Source of the DNA: Mucilaginibacter endophyticus
GTDB taxonomy: Bacteria; Bacteroidota; Bacteroidia; Sphingobacteriales; Sphingobacteriaceae
Assembly: GCF_003351025.1 (NCBI RefSeq)
Contig: NZ_QPCG01000001.1
Span: 689,949 to 753,948, forward strand
DNA: 64,000 bases
Reading direction: 5' to 3'
The position numbers and the translations under genes are program-made. Below, piece after piece: positions 35,681-43,997 of the stretch. Below the pieces are notes generated by a model. It worked only from the letters and a program-made list of their open reading frames with translations, made no database searches and was not told the DNA's origin. The number at the start of each line of letters is the position of its first letter. Position 1 is the first letter of the stretch.

Positions 35681-38600
35681 GTGAAGCCGTTTGTTCTTTT
35701 TATCGCTGAGATTTTTATCTGGTTACTACTGACCGGCTTTTCTATCTCATGCCCGGCCTCAACTCCTTTTTTCAGGAATATCGGAACAGAATACGGCTTA
35801 TCACATCCTAAAGTCAATTGCATTCTGCAGGATAAACGCGGCTTTTTATGGTTTGGAACGGAGGACGGGCTGAACCGTTATGATGGCCACTTTTTTACGG
35901 TATATAAAAACCAGCCTAATGATACTACTTGCGTATCAGGTAACATCATTACCGATCTTCTTGAAGACAAAGCAGGCAACCTCTGGATTGCGACTGCTGA
36001 TGGAGGAATAACACGGTATGATTACCATTTGGAGGCATCAAAACAATTTAAGCAATACAAGTTTAACGCGCACAGGCCCGGCGGAATCCCCGAAAATCAT
36101 ATCAATAAAATCGCGGAGGATAATAACGGTAATTTATGGCTGGCTACAAGCAACAGCTTTCTGGTACGGCTGAATAAAAAGAGTGGAAGATTTGATGTGC
36201 CCGTTAAATCAGGCGGCAGAGATATCCTCTCGCTGGCTATGGCCGGGACAGATACTTTGTGGGCCGGTCGGGAAGATGGCGGCTTGCTGAAAATCAATAC
36301 GCATACTCTGGGTTTTAGTATTGATAAGCACTACATTAACACCGACGGTAAATTGCCCCGCAGTTCAATAGCATCGATTTTTAAAGACCGCAATAACAGA
36401 ATGTGGTACGGCGACCGGGATAAAAAACTATATACTTATCAGTTACACACCGGAATTGAGCAGGTATTTCTTCCGGGTGGGGCCGAAAAGAAAATCCCCC
36501 GCAATGTCATCGCCTCCTTCGCCATAGACAAACAAGGGAAGATCTGGATGGGCACACAGGGTAGCGGCGTAACCACATTTGATCCTGCCGAAATGCAATT
36601 TATCACCTACCGGCATACCGATCAGGAGGGTTCGCTTGTTGATGACCATATCAACGTGGTGTTTACCGACCGGAGCGGAATTATATGGATAGGTACAGAT
36701 AACGGGATCAGTATTTACGACCCGGTTTATTCACCTTTCAATCAGTATAATCTGCCAAAACCAGCAAAGAAAGATATCACCATCTTCGATTTTTACCGTA
36801 ACCCTAAAGATAATGCCCTTTGGATAGCAACAAGTGAAGGCATTTATATCAAGCACAGTAAAAGCGATAATTACGAGCATCGGATTGTAGCATACAAGGG
36901 AAATGCCTTATCGGTAACCAAGTTTTATGTAGATAATGATGGTACATTCTATTTAGGTACTGATTATTCCTTATTCAGGTATGACCCTGCCTTGAACCGG
37001 GCAACGCTATTGCCAAATACCAATGATGACATGCTGATGAAAAGGCTGATGGGGTCGAGGATAGTATCCATTGTACGCGATACCATCAGAAATCATCCGG
37101 CGTTGGTTGTATCGCCTTACGGACATTATTTGACATATTATGATTTCGTGGACAAAAAATGGATTTCGGGGATAGCGCAGGAGGGAATAAAAACATTAAA
37201 TGTTAAGGACAACGTAGTAAAGAAATTTTACAAGGATAAAAATGGCACCCTGTGGCTGGCTACCGATAAATATGGTTTAGGTGCTTTGCAGCAGGGGGCT
37301 ACTATCTTCAGCTATTTTACAAACGATATATACGATCATGAATCCATAAGCAGTAATGATGTTTATGACATTGAGGGGGATAGAAAAGGAAACCTGTGGA
37401 TAAGCACCTATGGCGGTGGGCTTAACTATTTTGATAAAAATGAGCTGCGATTTTCTCATATTCCCGGATCAAGCAACCTGACGGAAGGTATATGCTCAGA
37501 TGCCCGCGGAAATTTATGGATGATCTGTAATGGCCATATGCATGAGTATAATCCGGAAACCCGTGTGTACAGTTGCTATGATCTGCCGGATTTAAAATCG
37601 AACGGAGGTGTTAAAGGGTATATGTACCGTGACTGCCGAGGAAACTTTTATGCAGCCGGCAGGAACTTTTATATTGAATTTAATCCCGCGGGTATAGGGA
37701 AGATTGAAAACGAACCGGACGTATATTTTACCGACTTTAAGATATTCAATACCTCATACAGCCATTTGCTTGAAAACAAAACCATCAGGTTAAATCATAA
37801 CCAAAACTATTTTTCTCTTGAGTTTTCGGCCCCGGAATACAGCAGCAATCACATGCATTACGATTATATACTCGAAGGTGTAGACAAAGATTGGGTAGAT
37901 GCTGATAAGCGAAACTATGCCAGCTATTCAAACCTGGCCGGCGGGCGTTACCTTTTTAAAGTAAGGGCATCTAACTGGAAAGGGAGCGTTGTTAATAAAT
38001 TTGCATCAATAGTTATTATTATAAACCCTCCGTTTTGGCGTACCTGGTGGTTTTATACATTGATCGTTTTAATTATCGGGCCGCTTTGCTATTTATTTTA
38101 TCGTTATCGTATTAATGAGTTCTTGAAGCGTCAATCCATCCGGAATGGGATAGCGCAGGACCTGCACGACCAGATCGGTTCAACCTTAAGCAGCATTTCC
38201 ATTTATAGTAAAGTCGCGCGCATCTATCAGCAGCAACAAAAGAAAGAAAAGCTTAGCGAGGTTCTGCAAACAATAGGAGAAACCGCCGATGATACCATTT
38301 CGGAGATGTCAGATATCGTTTGGTCAATCAACCCCAAAAATGATCATATGAGCAGTATGATACAAAAGATCCGGTCTTATGCACAACCATTATGTGTAGC
38401 CAAAAATATCGCATTCTCCCTGGCCTGCGATCAGCGGTTGTTGAAACTGACGTTGGAAATGGAAACAAGAAAGAACTTTTTCCTGATCCTCAAAGAAACT
38501 TTAAATAATGCCATCAAGCACTCACATTGCAAAAAAATAGCAGTGGATATACAGCTAAAGGGGAGTAAAATTAATTTAAAGGTATGTGATGATGGCGTAG

Positions 38601-38764
38601 GTTTTAATTACGAAGATAAACTGGCACAAGCAGCTTCTGCTGCTGAAGGAGGGAATGGATTACGCAATATAAAATGCCGTGTCACTGAACTTAACGGAGC
38701 ACTGGTTGTGAAAAGCTCGCCCGGGCGGGGTACAACCATAAATTTTACCTTCGGTAACTTGTGA
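35681..38764 (+). CDS. Two-component sensor histidine kinase with Reg_prop propeller and Y_Y_Y domain
   Basis: This is a 1027-residue sensor. A GTG start gives a good signal peptide (FIWLLLTGFSISCPAS). The periplasmic part has two-bladed propellers made of Reg_prop repeats (about 30-630; GFLWFGTEDGLNRYDG, GNLWIATADGGITRYD, GIIWIGTDNGISIYDP) and a Y_Y_Y domain (about 700-775; LEFSAPEYSSNHMHYDY). One membrane helix (about 789-808) leads to a HisKA_3-type kinase with phospho-acceptor His829 in DLHDQIGSTLSSI. A HATPase follows (NFFLILKETLNNAIKHS, VCDDGVGFNYED). Unlike hybrid systems of this class there is no fused receiver or AraC domain. The response regulator gene follows 51 bases later. Confidence 0.94.
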   Translation: MKPFVLFIAEIFIWLLLTGFSISCPASTPFFRNIGTEYGLSHPKVNCILQDKRGFLWFGTEDGLNRYDGHFFTVYKNQPNDTTCVSGNIITDLLEDKAGNLWIATADGGITRYDYHLEASKQFKQYKFNAHRPGGIPENHINKIAEDNNGNLWLATSNSFLVRLNKKSGRFDVPVKSGGRDILSLAMAGTDTLWAGREDGGLLKINTHTLGFSIDKHYINTDGKLPRSSIASIFKDRNNRMWYGDRDKKLYTYQLHTGIEQVFLPGGAEKKIPRNVIASFAIDKQGKIWMGTQGSGVTTFDPAEMQFITYRHTDQEGSLVDDHINVVFTDRSGIIWIGTDNGISIYDPVYSPFNQYNLPKPAKKDITIFDFYRNPKDNALWIATSEGIYIKHSKSDNYEHRIVAYKGNALSVTKFYVDNDGTFYLGTDYSLFRYDPALNRATLLPNTNDDMLMKRLMGSRIVSIVRDTIRNHPALVVSPYGHYLTYYDFVDKKWISGIAQEGIKTLNVKDNVVKKFYKDKNGTLWLATDKYGLGALQQGATIFSYFTNDIYDHESISSNDVYDIEGDRKGNLWISTYGGGLNYFDKNELRFSHIPGSSNLTEGICSDARGNLWMICNGHMHEYNPETRVYSCYDLPDLKSNGGVKGYMYRDCRGNFYAAGRNFYIEFNPAGIGKIENEPDVYFTDFKIFNTSYSHLLENKTIRLNHNQNYFSLEFSAPEYSSNHMHYDYILEGVDKDWVDADKRNYASYSNLAGGRYLFKVRASNWKGSVVNKFASIVIIINPPFWRTWWFYTLIVLIIGPLCYLFYRYRINEFLKRQSIRNGIAQDLHDQIGSTLSSISIYSKVARIYQQQQKKEKLSEVLQTIGETADDTISEMSDIVWSINPKNDHMSSMIQKIRSYAQPLCVAKNIAFSLACDQRLLKLTLEMETRKNFFLILKETLNNAIKHSHCKKIAVDIQLKGSKINLKVCDDGVGFNYEDKLAQAASAAEGGNGLRNIKCRVTELNGALVVKSSPGRGTTINFTFGNL

Positions 38765-38815
38765 CTACAGCATGCAGCAGATTTTGAACCGATTAAATAA
38801 TAAATATATAAAACT

Positions 38816-39463
38816 ATGAGTATCAGGGTGGCCATATTTGATGATAATAAGAATATTCGGAGCAGCGTGATCATGTTATTAAACACCGACCCGGATTTTG
38901 AAGTGGTCGGTACGTTTAGTGACGCAAAACATTGTGTGGATAATGTACTAACCTCAAGGCCCGATGTTGTTTTGATGGATATAGAGATGCCCGGCATTAA
39001 TGGTATAGAAGCGGTGAGGATCTTAACCCGGGAGTTTCCGCATGTTCCGATTCTTATTCAAACGGTTTTTGAAGATGACGAACGCGTTTTTGACTCCATT
39101 TGCGCTGGGGCTGCGGGTTATCTCCTGAAAAATCAGCTTAATAGCTCCCTTACAGAAGCTATTAAGGAACTGAAAACCGGTGGCTCCCCCATGAGCCCGT
39201 CCATCGCCAGGAAAGTACTTCAACTGCTTCAGAGCAGCGGCGAAAGAAGTCGCCGGAAACCCAGCGAAGAGTATAATCTTACCCCGCGAGAAAAAGAAGT
39301 GCTAAGCGCCATTGTAAACGGCCTTAGCTATAAAATGATTGCTTATGAGCTGAATATATCTTACGAAACGGTTCGGAGCCATATCAAAAAGATCTATGAA
39401 AAATTGCATGTAGCCTCATTGACAGAGGTGGTTGCAAAAGCCATCAATCAAAATATTGTATAA
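38816..39463 (+). CDS. LuxR/NarL-type response regulator
   Basis: This is a 215-residue regulator: a receiver domain (about 1-120) with acidic pocket FDDNKN, phospho-acceptor Asp55 in VVLMDIEMPGING and Lys in GYLLKN, then a LuxR-type helix-turn-helix (about 148-212; LTPREKEVLSAIVNG, NISYETVRSHIKKIYEKL). It lies 51 bases downstream of the kinase gene and is its likely partner. It is closely related to the regulator at 41138-41833, sharing the linker SPMSPSxARKV. Confidence 0.94.
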   Translation: MSIRVAIFDDNKNIRSSVIMLLNTDPDFEVVGTFSDAKHCVDNVLTSRPDVVLMDIEMPGINGIEAVRILTREFPHVPILIQTVFEDDERVFDSICAGAAGYLLKNQLNSSLTEAIKELKTGGSPMSPSIARKVLQLLQSSGERSRRKPSEEYNLTPREKEVLSAIVNGLSYKMIAYELNISYETVRSHIKKIYEKLHVASLTEVVAKAINQNIV

Positions 39464-39584
39464 ACTGATACCTGCCCGTTTATACTTTGGGTTATTATAC
39501 TCACCACATTAGGGGATAGCTGTTTTGCATGCGTCGGGCCATATTTGCTGCAAGTAAAAGGTGTTGACAAATACAAAGCGTTAT

Positions 39585-40919
39585 ATGAATCAGACAACAT
39601 TAAATGGATTGACAGGAAAGAAGATCCTGATAGCGACGGTAGCGGCAGACGGACATTTCAACCCGCTCACCGGCCTGGCGAAATTTTTAGCAGATAGCGG
39701 CGCTGATGTGCGTTGGTATACCTCAGTAGTGCATGAAGCCAAATTAAAACAACTTGGGATTCCGCATTTCCCTTTTTTGAAGGCCATTGACATTAATGCC
39801 AACAACATCCACAATTTGTTTCCGCAGAGAAAATTTTTAACCGATGCAGGGCAGAAGGCAAACTTTGATATGATCAATATCTTTATTAAGCCAGGGCCCG
39901 ATCATTTTGAGGACATCAGGGATCTTCAGCAGGAGTTTCCGTTTGATGCTATCGTGACCGAAAGTATGTTCCCGGCTATTCCGTATCTTTCTGCCATGCT
40001 GGATGTTCCGGTGATATCAGTCGGCATCATTCCATTGGCCGAAAGCTCGGACGATTTAGGACCTTACGGCCCCGGTTTTTATCCCCCTTCAAATACCGGC
40101 GAACAGGAGAACATAGTCCGCCTGAATAAGACGTTTAGTGAGGAAGTTTATAAAGAACATATTGATTGTCTTTCTTTGCTTTTAAGCCGTTATGATATCC
40201 AGCATCAAAGGACAAATGTATTTGATATGCTGATAAAGACGTCAGATCTATATCTTCAGATAGGTTCGCCTTCTTTTGAATATACCCGCAGCAACATGGG
40301 GCAAAACGTCCGTTTCATAGGCTCCTTACTTCCTTATTCGGCACGGACGAGCGAAAACCGCTGGGATGACCAGAGGCTTGATGAATATCAAAAAGTAGTA
40401 CTTGTTACACAGGGCACTATCGAAAATGATATTACGAAACTGCTGGAACCTACTTTAGAAGCCTTTAAAGGGACTGACACCCTTGTGATAGCAACAACCG
40501 GCGGAAACCAGACACAGGAGTTAAGAACTAAATACCCCTATAATAACCTGATCATTGAAGATTATATTCCTTTTGACGAGGTGATGCCCTTTGCACATGT
40601 TTACATCACTAACGGAGGCTACGGCGGAACACTATTAGGTATTAAAAACAGGCTGCCTATGGTTGCAGCAGGTTTATTTGAGGGTAAAGCGGAAATCTGC
40701 GCACGGGTAGGGTACTTTAAATACGGTATAGACCTGAAAACAGAAAGACCAACCCCGGATGAGATCAGGAACGCCGTTGTAAATGTAATAGCCGATCCTG
40801 TTTACAAGAATAACATTACTGCTTTGGCAGATGAGATGGAGCAATACGACGCCAGGGAACTTTGCGCAAAATACCTGGTTGAGTTGTTGAACCAATATAA
40901 TACGATCAATGTAGCATAA
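39585..40919 (+). CDS. UGT-like glycosyltransferase (GT1/MGT type)
   Basis: This is a 444-residue GT-B fold enzyme that transfers a sugar from a nucleotide donor to a small acceptor. The N-terminal domain starts with KKILIATVAADGHFNPLTGL, the HFNP segment typical of UDP-glycosyltransferases. The C-terminal donor-binding domain has VVLVTQGTIENDITKLLEPT, EDYIPFDEVMPFAHVYITNG and GGYGGTLLGIKNRLPMVAAG. ATG 39585 was preferred over GTG 39561 as the ordinary codon. It follows the response regulator by 121 bases, so it may be a target of that system. The acceptor is unknown; glycosylation of a lipid, antibiotic or pigment is possible. Confidence 0.9.
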   Translation: MNQTTLNGLTGKKILIATVAADGHFNPLTGLAKFLADSGADVRWYTSVVHEAKLKQLGIPHFPFLKAIDINANNIHNLFPQRKFLTDAGQKANFDMINIFIKPGPDHFEDIRDLQQEFPFDAIVTESMFPAIPYLSAMLDVPVISVGIIPLAESSDDLGPYGPGFYPPSNTGEQENIVRLNKTFSEEVYKEHIDCLSLLLSRYDIQHQRTNVFDMLIKTSDLYLQIGSPSFEYTRSNMGQNVRFIGSLLPYSARTSENRWDDQRLDEYQKVVLVTQGTIENDITKLLEPTLEAFKGTDTLVIATTGGNQTQELRTKYPYNNLIIEDYIPFDEVMPFAHVYITNGGYGGTLLGIKNRLPMVAAGLFEGKAEICARVGYFKYGIDLKTERPTPDEIRNAVVNVIADPVYKNNITALADEMEQYDARELCAKYLVELLNQYNTINVA

Positions 40920-40940
40920 CCTAAAATGTGATGAATGCTA

Positions 40941-40978
40941 AGGGCGGCACAAATAAGCAAATTTGTGCGCCCTTTTTT
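40941..40978 (+). terminator. Rho-independent terminator after the glycosyltransferase
   Basis: A stem of AGGGC-x-GCACAAAT with ATTTGTGC-GCCCT (one bulged G) is followed by six T. It lies 21 bases past the stop. Confidence 0.82.
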
Positions 40979-40983
40979 GTTTT

Positions 40984-41014
40984 AAAAAAAGAATGCGGCT
41001 TTGACACCGCATTC
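40984..41014 (-). terminator. Rho-independent terminator for the minus-strand response regulator
   Basis: The perfect 8-bp stem GAATGCGG/CCGCATTC is followed on the minus strand by seven T. It lies 123 bases beyond the stop of the regulator gene and 6 bases from the plus-strand terminator of the glycosyltransferase. Confidence 0.75.
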
Positions 41015-41137
41015 TAAACCAAACAAACAAAACTCAACAAAAAAGATTTTTCTTTAACAGCGGCTTACATGGCGTAAATAATGCCATTTGTGAGTTATTA
41101 CCTTATGGGTGATGGCCAAAGGATTTCGCCTGGTTAT

Positions 41138-41833
41138 TTAAACAATATTAAAGTTGATAGATTTGGCAACCAATTCTGTAAGCGATGCAACCTTTAGCTT
41201 TTCATAGATGTGTTTCATATGGCTGCGAACGGTTTCGTAAGAGATATTCAACTCATAGCCGGTCATTTTATAGTTTTTGCCTTTAACAATGCAGGCCAAA
41301 ACTTCCTTTTCTCTTCCGGTTAGCTTATAGTTTGCCGCTTGTTCAACAGGACTGAAATGACATATATTATGCTTGACCATATTGATTACCTTGCGGGCGA
41401 CGGAAGGGCTCATGGGCGAACCTCCGTTTCTTAATTCTTTAACAGCCTTAACTAAAGTTAGCTTCAAACCGTTCTTTAAAATATACCCGGAAGCACCGGC
41501 CAGGATGGATTGATATATCAGCGCGTCATCCTCAAAATTTGTTTGTACGAGAATTTGGATGTAGGGGAGCTCGCGTTTTAGCCGCTCTATAGTTTCAATC
41601 CCACTAAAGCCAGACGCGGCGATATCTATGATCACCAGGTCTGTTTTGGTGCTCATCAGGTTTTTGATACTGTTTTTAGAATTGTCATACACACCCACAA
41701 CGTTAAACATGATCTCCGAATTGAGGATCATTACCATGGTGTTCCTTATGTTTTTGTTATCGTCAAAAATGGCTATCCTTAACGAATGATCATTGTTTAC
41801 AAAGCTCATTCGTTCATTAACATTATTCATCAT
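41138..41833 (-). CDS. LuxR/NarL-type response regulator, apparent orphan paralog
   Basis: This is a 231-residue regulator with the same layout as the one at 38816-39463: receiver with FDDNKN and probable phospho-acceptor Asp70 in LVIIDIAASGFSG, Lys in GYILKNG, the linker SPMSPSVARKV, and a LuxR helix-turn-helix (LTGREKEVLACIVKG, NISYETVRSHMKHIYEKL). The loop after the Asp has AASG where EMPG is usual, so partner recognition may differ. No kinase gene is adjacent, so it may share the kinase at 35681 or be an orphan. It is convergent with the glycosyltransferase gene. Confidence 0.93.
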   Translation of the reverse strand: MMNNVNERMSFVNNDHSLRIAIFDDNKNIRNTMVMILNSEIMFNVVGVYDNSKNSIKNLMSTKTDLVIIDIAASGFSGIETIERLKRELPYIQILVQTNFEDDALIYQSILAGASGYILKNGLKLTLVKAVKELRNGGSPMSPSVARKVINMVKHNICHFSPVEQAANYKLTGREKEVLACIVKGKNYKMTGYELNISYETVRSHMKHIYEKLKVASLTELVAKSINFNIV

Positions 41834-42135
41834 AGTAAATACTTGTTAAGTTTTTTCTTTCAAACAAAATGCGTAACAGCCATAGAGTGATCGTTACTAT
41901 AATAGTCTGTTCGCAGGGTTAATTTTATTTGCATGCTCAAATTAAGCCCATTAAAGGCGCTGTTGAAATGGAAAGGTTGTTGAATTTGGCAAATTAGCCT
42001 TTGAACAGGACAAAGTAGTTCGCAGCATGTTGACTACCTCGTGTGTAAGTTTTGTTATCTACGATCATGGAAATCTCATGATGTAATGCATGAAACCAAT
42101 GGCCAACAGGATAATTTTTATATTTGGCGATCAGA
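41834..42135. other. Divergent intergenic region with TCATGA-type palindrome
   Basis: This is 302 bases between the orphan response regulator and the ECF sigma gene. An imperfect palindrome at 42064-42082 is described separately. TATATTTG at 42119-42126 matches the -7 consensus but lies only nine bases from the sigma ATG and has no -33 partner. Confidence 0.5.
42064..42082. promoter_or_regulatory. Imperfect palindrome related to ATCATGA-N4-TCATGAT
   Basis: ATCATGG-AAATC-TCATGAT is a 7-5-7 inverted repeat with one arm mismatch. Its reverse strand shares TCATGAGATTTC with the site at 29427-29438. It lies 54 bases before the ATG of the ECF sigma gene and may control it. Confidence 0.4.
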
Positions 42136-42735
42136 ATGTTAGCTTACACCGTATATAACGATGCCGAACTTACCGATTTGCTCAGATCGGGTGATGAGTT
42201 GGCTTATACCGAAATTTACAGGCGTTACTGGCGCTTGATGTATGCCCATATCTATAAGATGCTACGAGATGAAGAAGACTCCAAAGATATCTTACAGGAA
42301 CTTTTCGGTACGTTATGGACAAAAGCGGATAAAATTCCGGCACAAGGCAATTTAGCCGGTTATTTATATGTGTCGGCGCGTAATATGGTGTTAAACCATA
42401 TCCGTCAGCGTAAATTCCGGAACGATTACCTGAGTTCATTAGCGCAATTTGCGAACGAAGCAAGTAAAGACACGCTTCATTACCTGGAAGAGCGTGATCT
42501 TTTGGCGGCCATTGACAGGGAAATTGGAGCGCTGCCACCCAAAATGCGGCAGGTATTCGAAATGAGCCGCAAACAGAATTTAACCCATAAAGAAATTGCC
42601 GAAAGTTTAGGCACTTCAGAAGAAACGGTAAAAAAGCAAATTCATAAATCGCTTAAAAGGCTCCGGGCTAACCTCAAAGACCCGGATACGGCGGTCAGTC
42701 TCCTGATGCTGCTTTCATTTTTTAAAAAAGTGTAA
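42136..42735 (+). CDS. RNA polymerase ECF sigma-70 factor
   Basis: This is a 199-residue ECF sigma factor from ATG 42136; an upstream TTG at 42124 is less likely. Region 2 is visible at about residues 25-90 (LRDEEDSKDILQELFGTLW) and region 4 at about 125-185 (LPPKMRQVFEMSRKQNLTH, EIAESLGTSEETVKKQIH). The C-terminal tail is hydrophobic (AVSLLMLLSFFKKV). It heads a FecR-SusC-SusD gene set and is likely the dedicated sigma factor for it. Confidence 0.94.
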   Translation: MLAYTVYNDAELTDLLRSGDELAYTEIYRRYWRLMYAHIYKMLRDEEDSKDILQELFGTLWTKADKIPAQGNLAGYLYVSARNMVLNHIRQRKFRNDYLSSLAQFANEASKDTLHYLEERDLLAAIDREIGALPPKMRQVFEMSRKQNLTHKEIAESLGTSEETVKKQIHKSLKRLRANLKDPDTAVSLLMLLSFFKKV

Positions 42736-42816
42736 TTTTTTTTTCAGCTACGATACCCCCCAGGGCATTTTCATGTGTTTTTGCTTTAAATATCATTTTT
42801 TAAAGTATTAAAAACG

Positions 42817-43959
42817 ATGAATCACCAAGACGCTGATCAATTAATTGCAAAGTATCTGGATAATACAGCTACTCCCGAAGAACGCGCGTTAGTTGAAAAC
42901 TGGTACATCTTTGAGTCGGATAAAAGAAAGCTTTCTGATGATGATAAGTTTGATCATTTGGCGGCCGAGCTTTGGGCCGGAACGCGGCAGCGTGCAGGAT
43001 TGCAAACCCAACCTAAGGTGAGGAGTTTATGGCCAAGAATTGCAGTCGCGGCTTCAATTGTATTTATCTTATCGGTTGGTCTCTTCGTTTTACTAAAACA
43101 TAATGGAACAGGACAGCCGGGTGATAATGACCAAAATCGCATTGGTGCGATAACCGAGAGGTTCCCTACGCTGATCCTTACAGACGGTAAGGAAGTAACC
43201 CTGCACAAATCTAAAAACGAACAGCTGATCAGCCAAAGTCCCGGTTTAGTTACCCGGTTGACCAACGGTGTGTTGGATTATCAACAAGGTTCTGAGAATC
43301 AGGACGATAACAAAGTGATCGCCTATAACTCCCTGCTGGTACCAAGCGGCGCTCATTACCAGGTTGTGGTACTGCCTGATGGAACCAAAGTCTGGATCAA
43401 TGCTGCGTCATCATTGCGGTATCCTACGGCATTCAATGGTGGTGAACGCCGGGTTGAGTTAAAGGGTGAAGCCTATTTTGAGGTGGCACACAATGCCGCG
43501 AAACCTTTTAGGGTAGCCAGCAATAATCAAACCGTAGAGGTTTTGGGAACGCATTTTAATATCAGCGCATATGATGATGACCCTGCCGTTAAAACAACAC
43601 TGCTTGAGGGTAAGGTAAAAGTAACAGGTACCGCAAATAAAGCCACTCGTTTCCTATTACCGGGGCAACAGGCTGTGCTTGGTAAAAATGCCTTCATAGT
43701 AAGTAAAGCAGAAACCACTGAGGCTGTAGCCTGGAAAAATGATCAGTTTGATTTTCAGGATGACAATATCCAGCATATTATGCGGGTAATTGCCAGATGG
43801 TATGATATGAAGGTAACCTATGAGGGGCCAATCCCCGAAGATAAGTTTGGAGGGACAATTAACCGGAATGCGAATGTTTCAGAGAGTTTAAATATCCTGG
43901 AGCTGACCGGGAAAGTCCGCTTTCATGTTAAAGGAAGACAAATAGTTGTATCTAAATAA
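42817..43959 (+). CDS. FecR family anti-sigma factor
   Basis: This is a 380-residue membrane anti-sigma factor. The cytoplasmic N-terminus begins DADQLIAKYLDNTATPEERA, the usual start in this family. A membrane helix lies at about residues 70-92 (IAVAASIVFILSVGLFVLL), followed by the FecR domain (about 175-270; VVLPDGTKVWINAASSLRYP, GEAYFEV) and a DUF4974-type domain (about 305-378; DQFDFQDDNIQHIMRVIARW). It follows the sigma gene by 81 bases and precedes SusC by 38 bases. Confidence 0.95.
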   Translation: MNHQDADQLIAKYLDNTATPEERALVENWYIFESDKRKLSDDDKFDHLAAELWAGTRQRAGLQTQPKVRSLWPRIAVAASIVFILSVGLFVLLKHNGTGQPGDNDQNRIGAITERFPTLILTDGKEVTLHKSKNEQLISQSPGLVTRLTNGVLDYQQGSENQDDNKVIAYNSLLVPSGAHYQVVVLPDGTKVWINAASSLRYPTAFNGGERRVELKGEAYFEVAHNAAKPFRVASNNQTVEVLGTHFNISAYDDDPAVKTTLLEGKVKVTGTANKATRFLLPGQQAVLGKNAFIVSKAETTEAVAWKNDQFDFQDDNIQHIMRVIARWYDMKVTYEGPIPEDKFGGTINRNANVSESLNILELTGKVRFHVKGRQIVVSK

Positions 43960-43997
43960 TCTCGCAGTACTTAAAACCGGATAAAGGTTTCTCAATA

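Noticed and set aside
42119..42126. TATATTTG as a promoter for the ECF sigma gene
   Set aside because: It matches the -7 consensus but lies only nine bases from the ATG, leaving almost no leader, and has no -33 partner.
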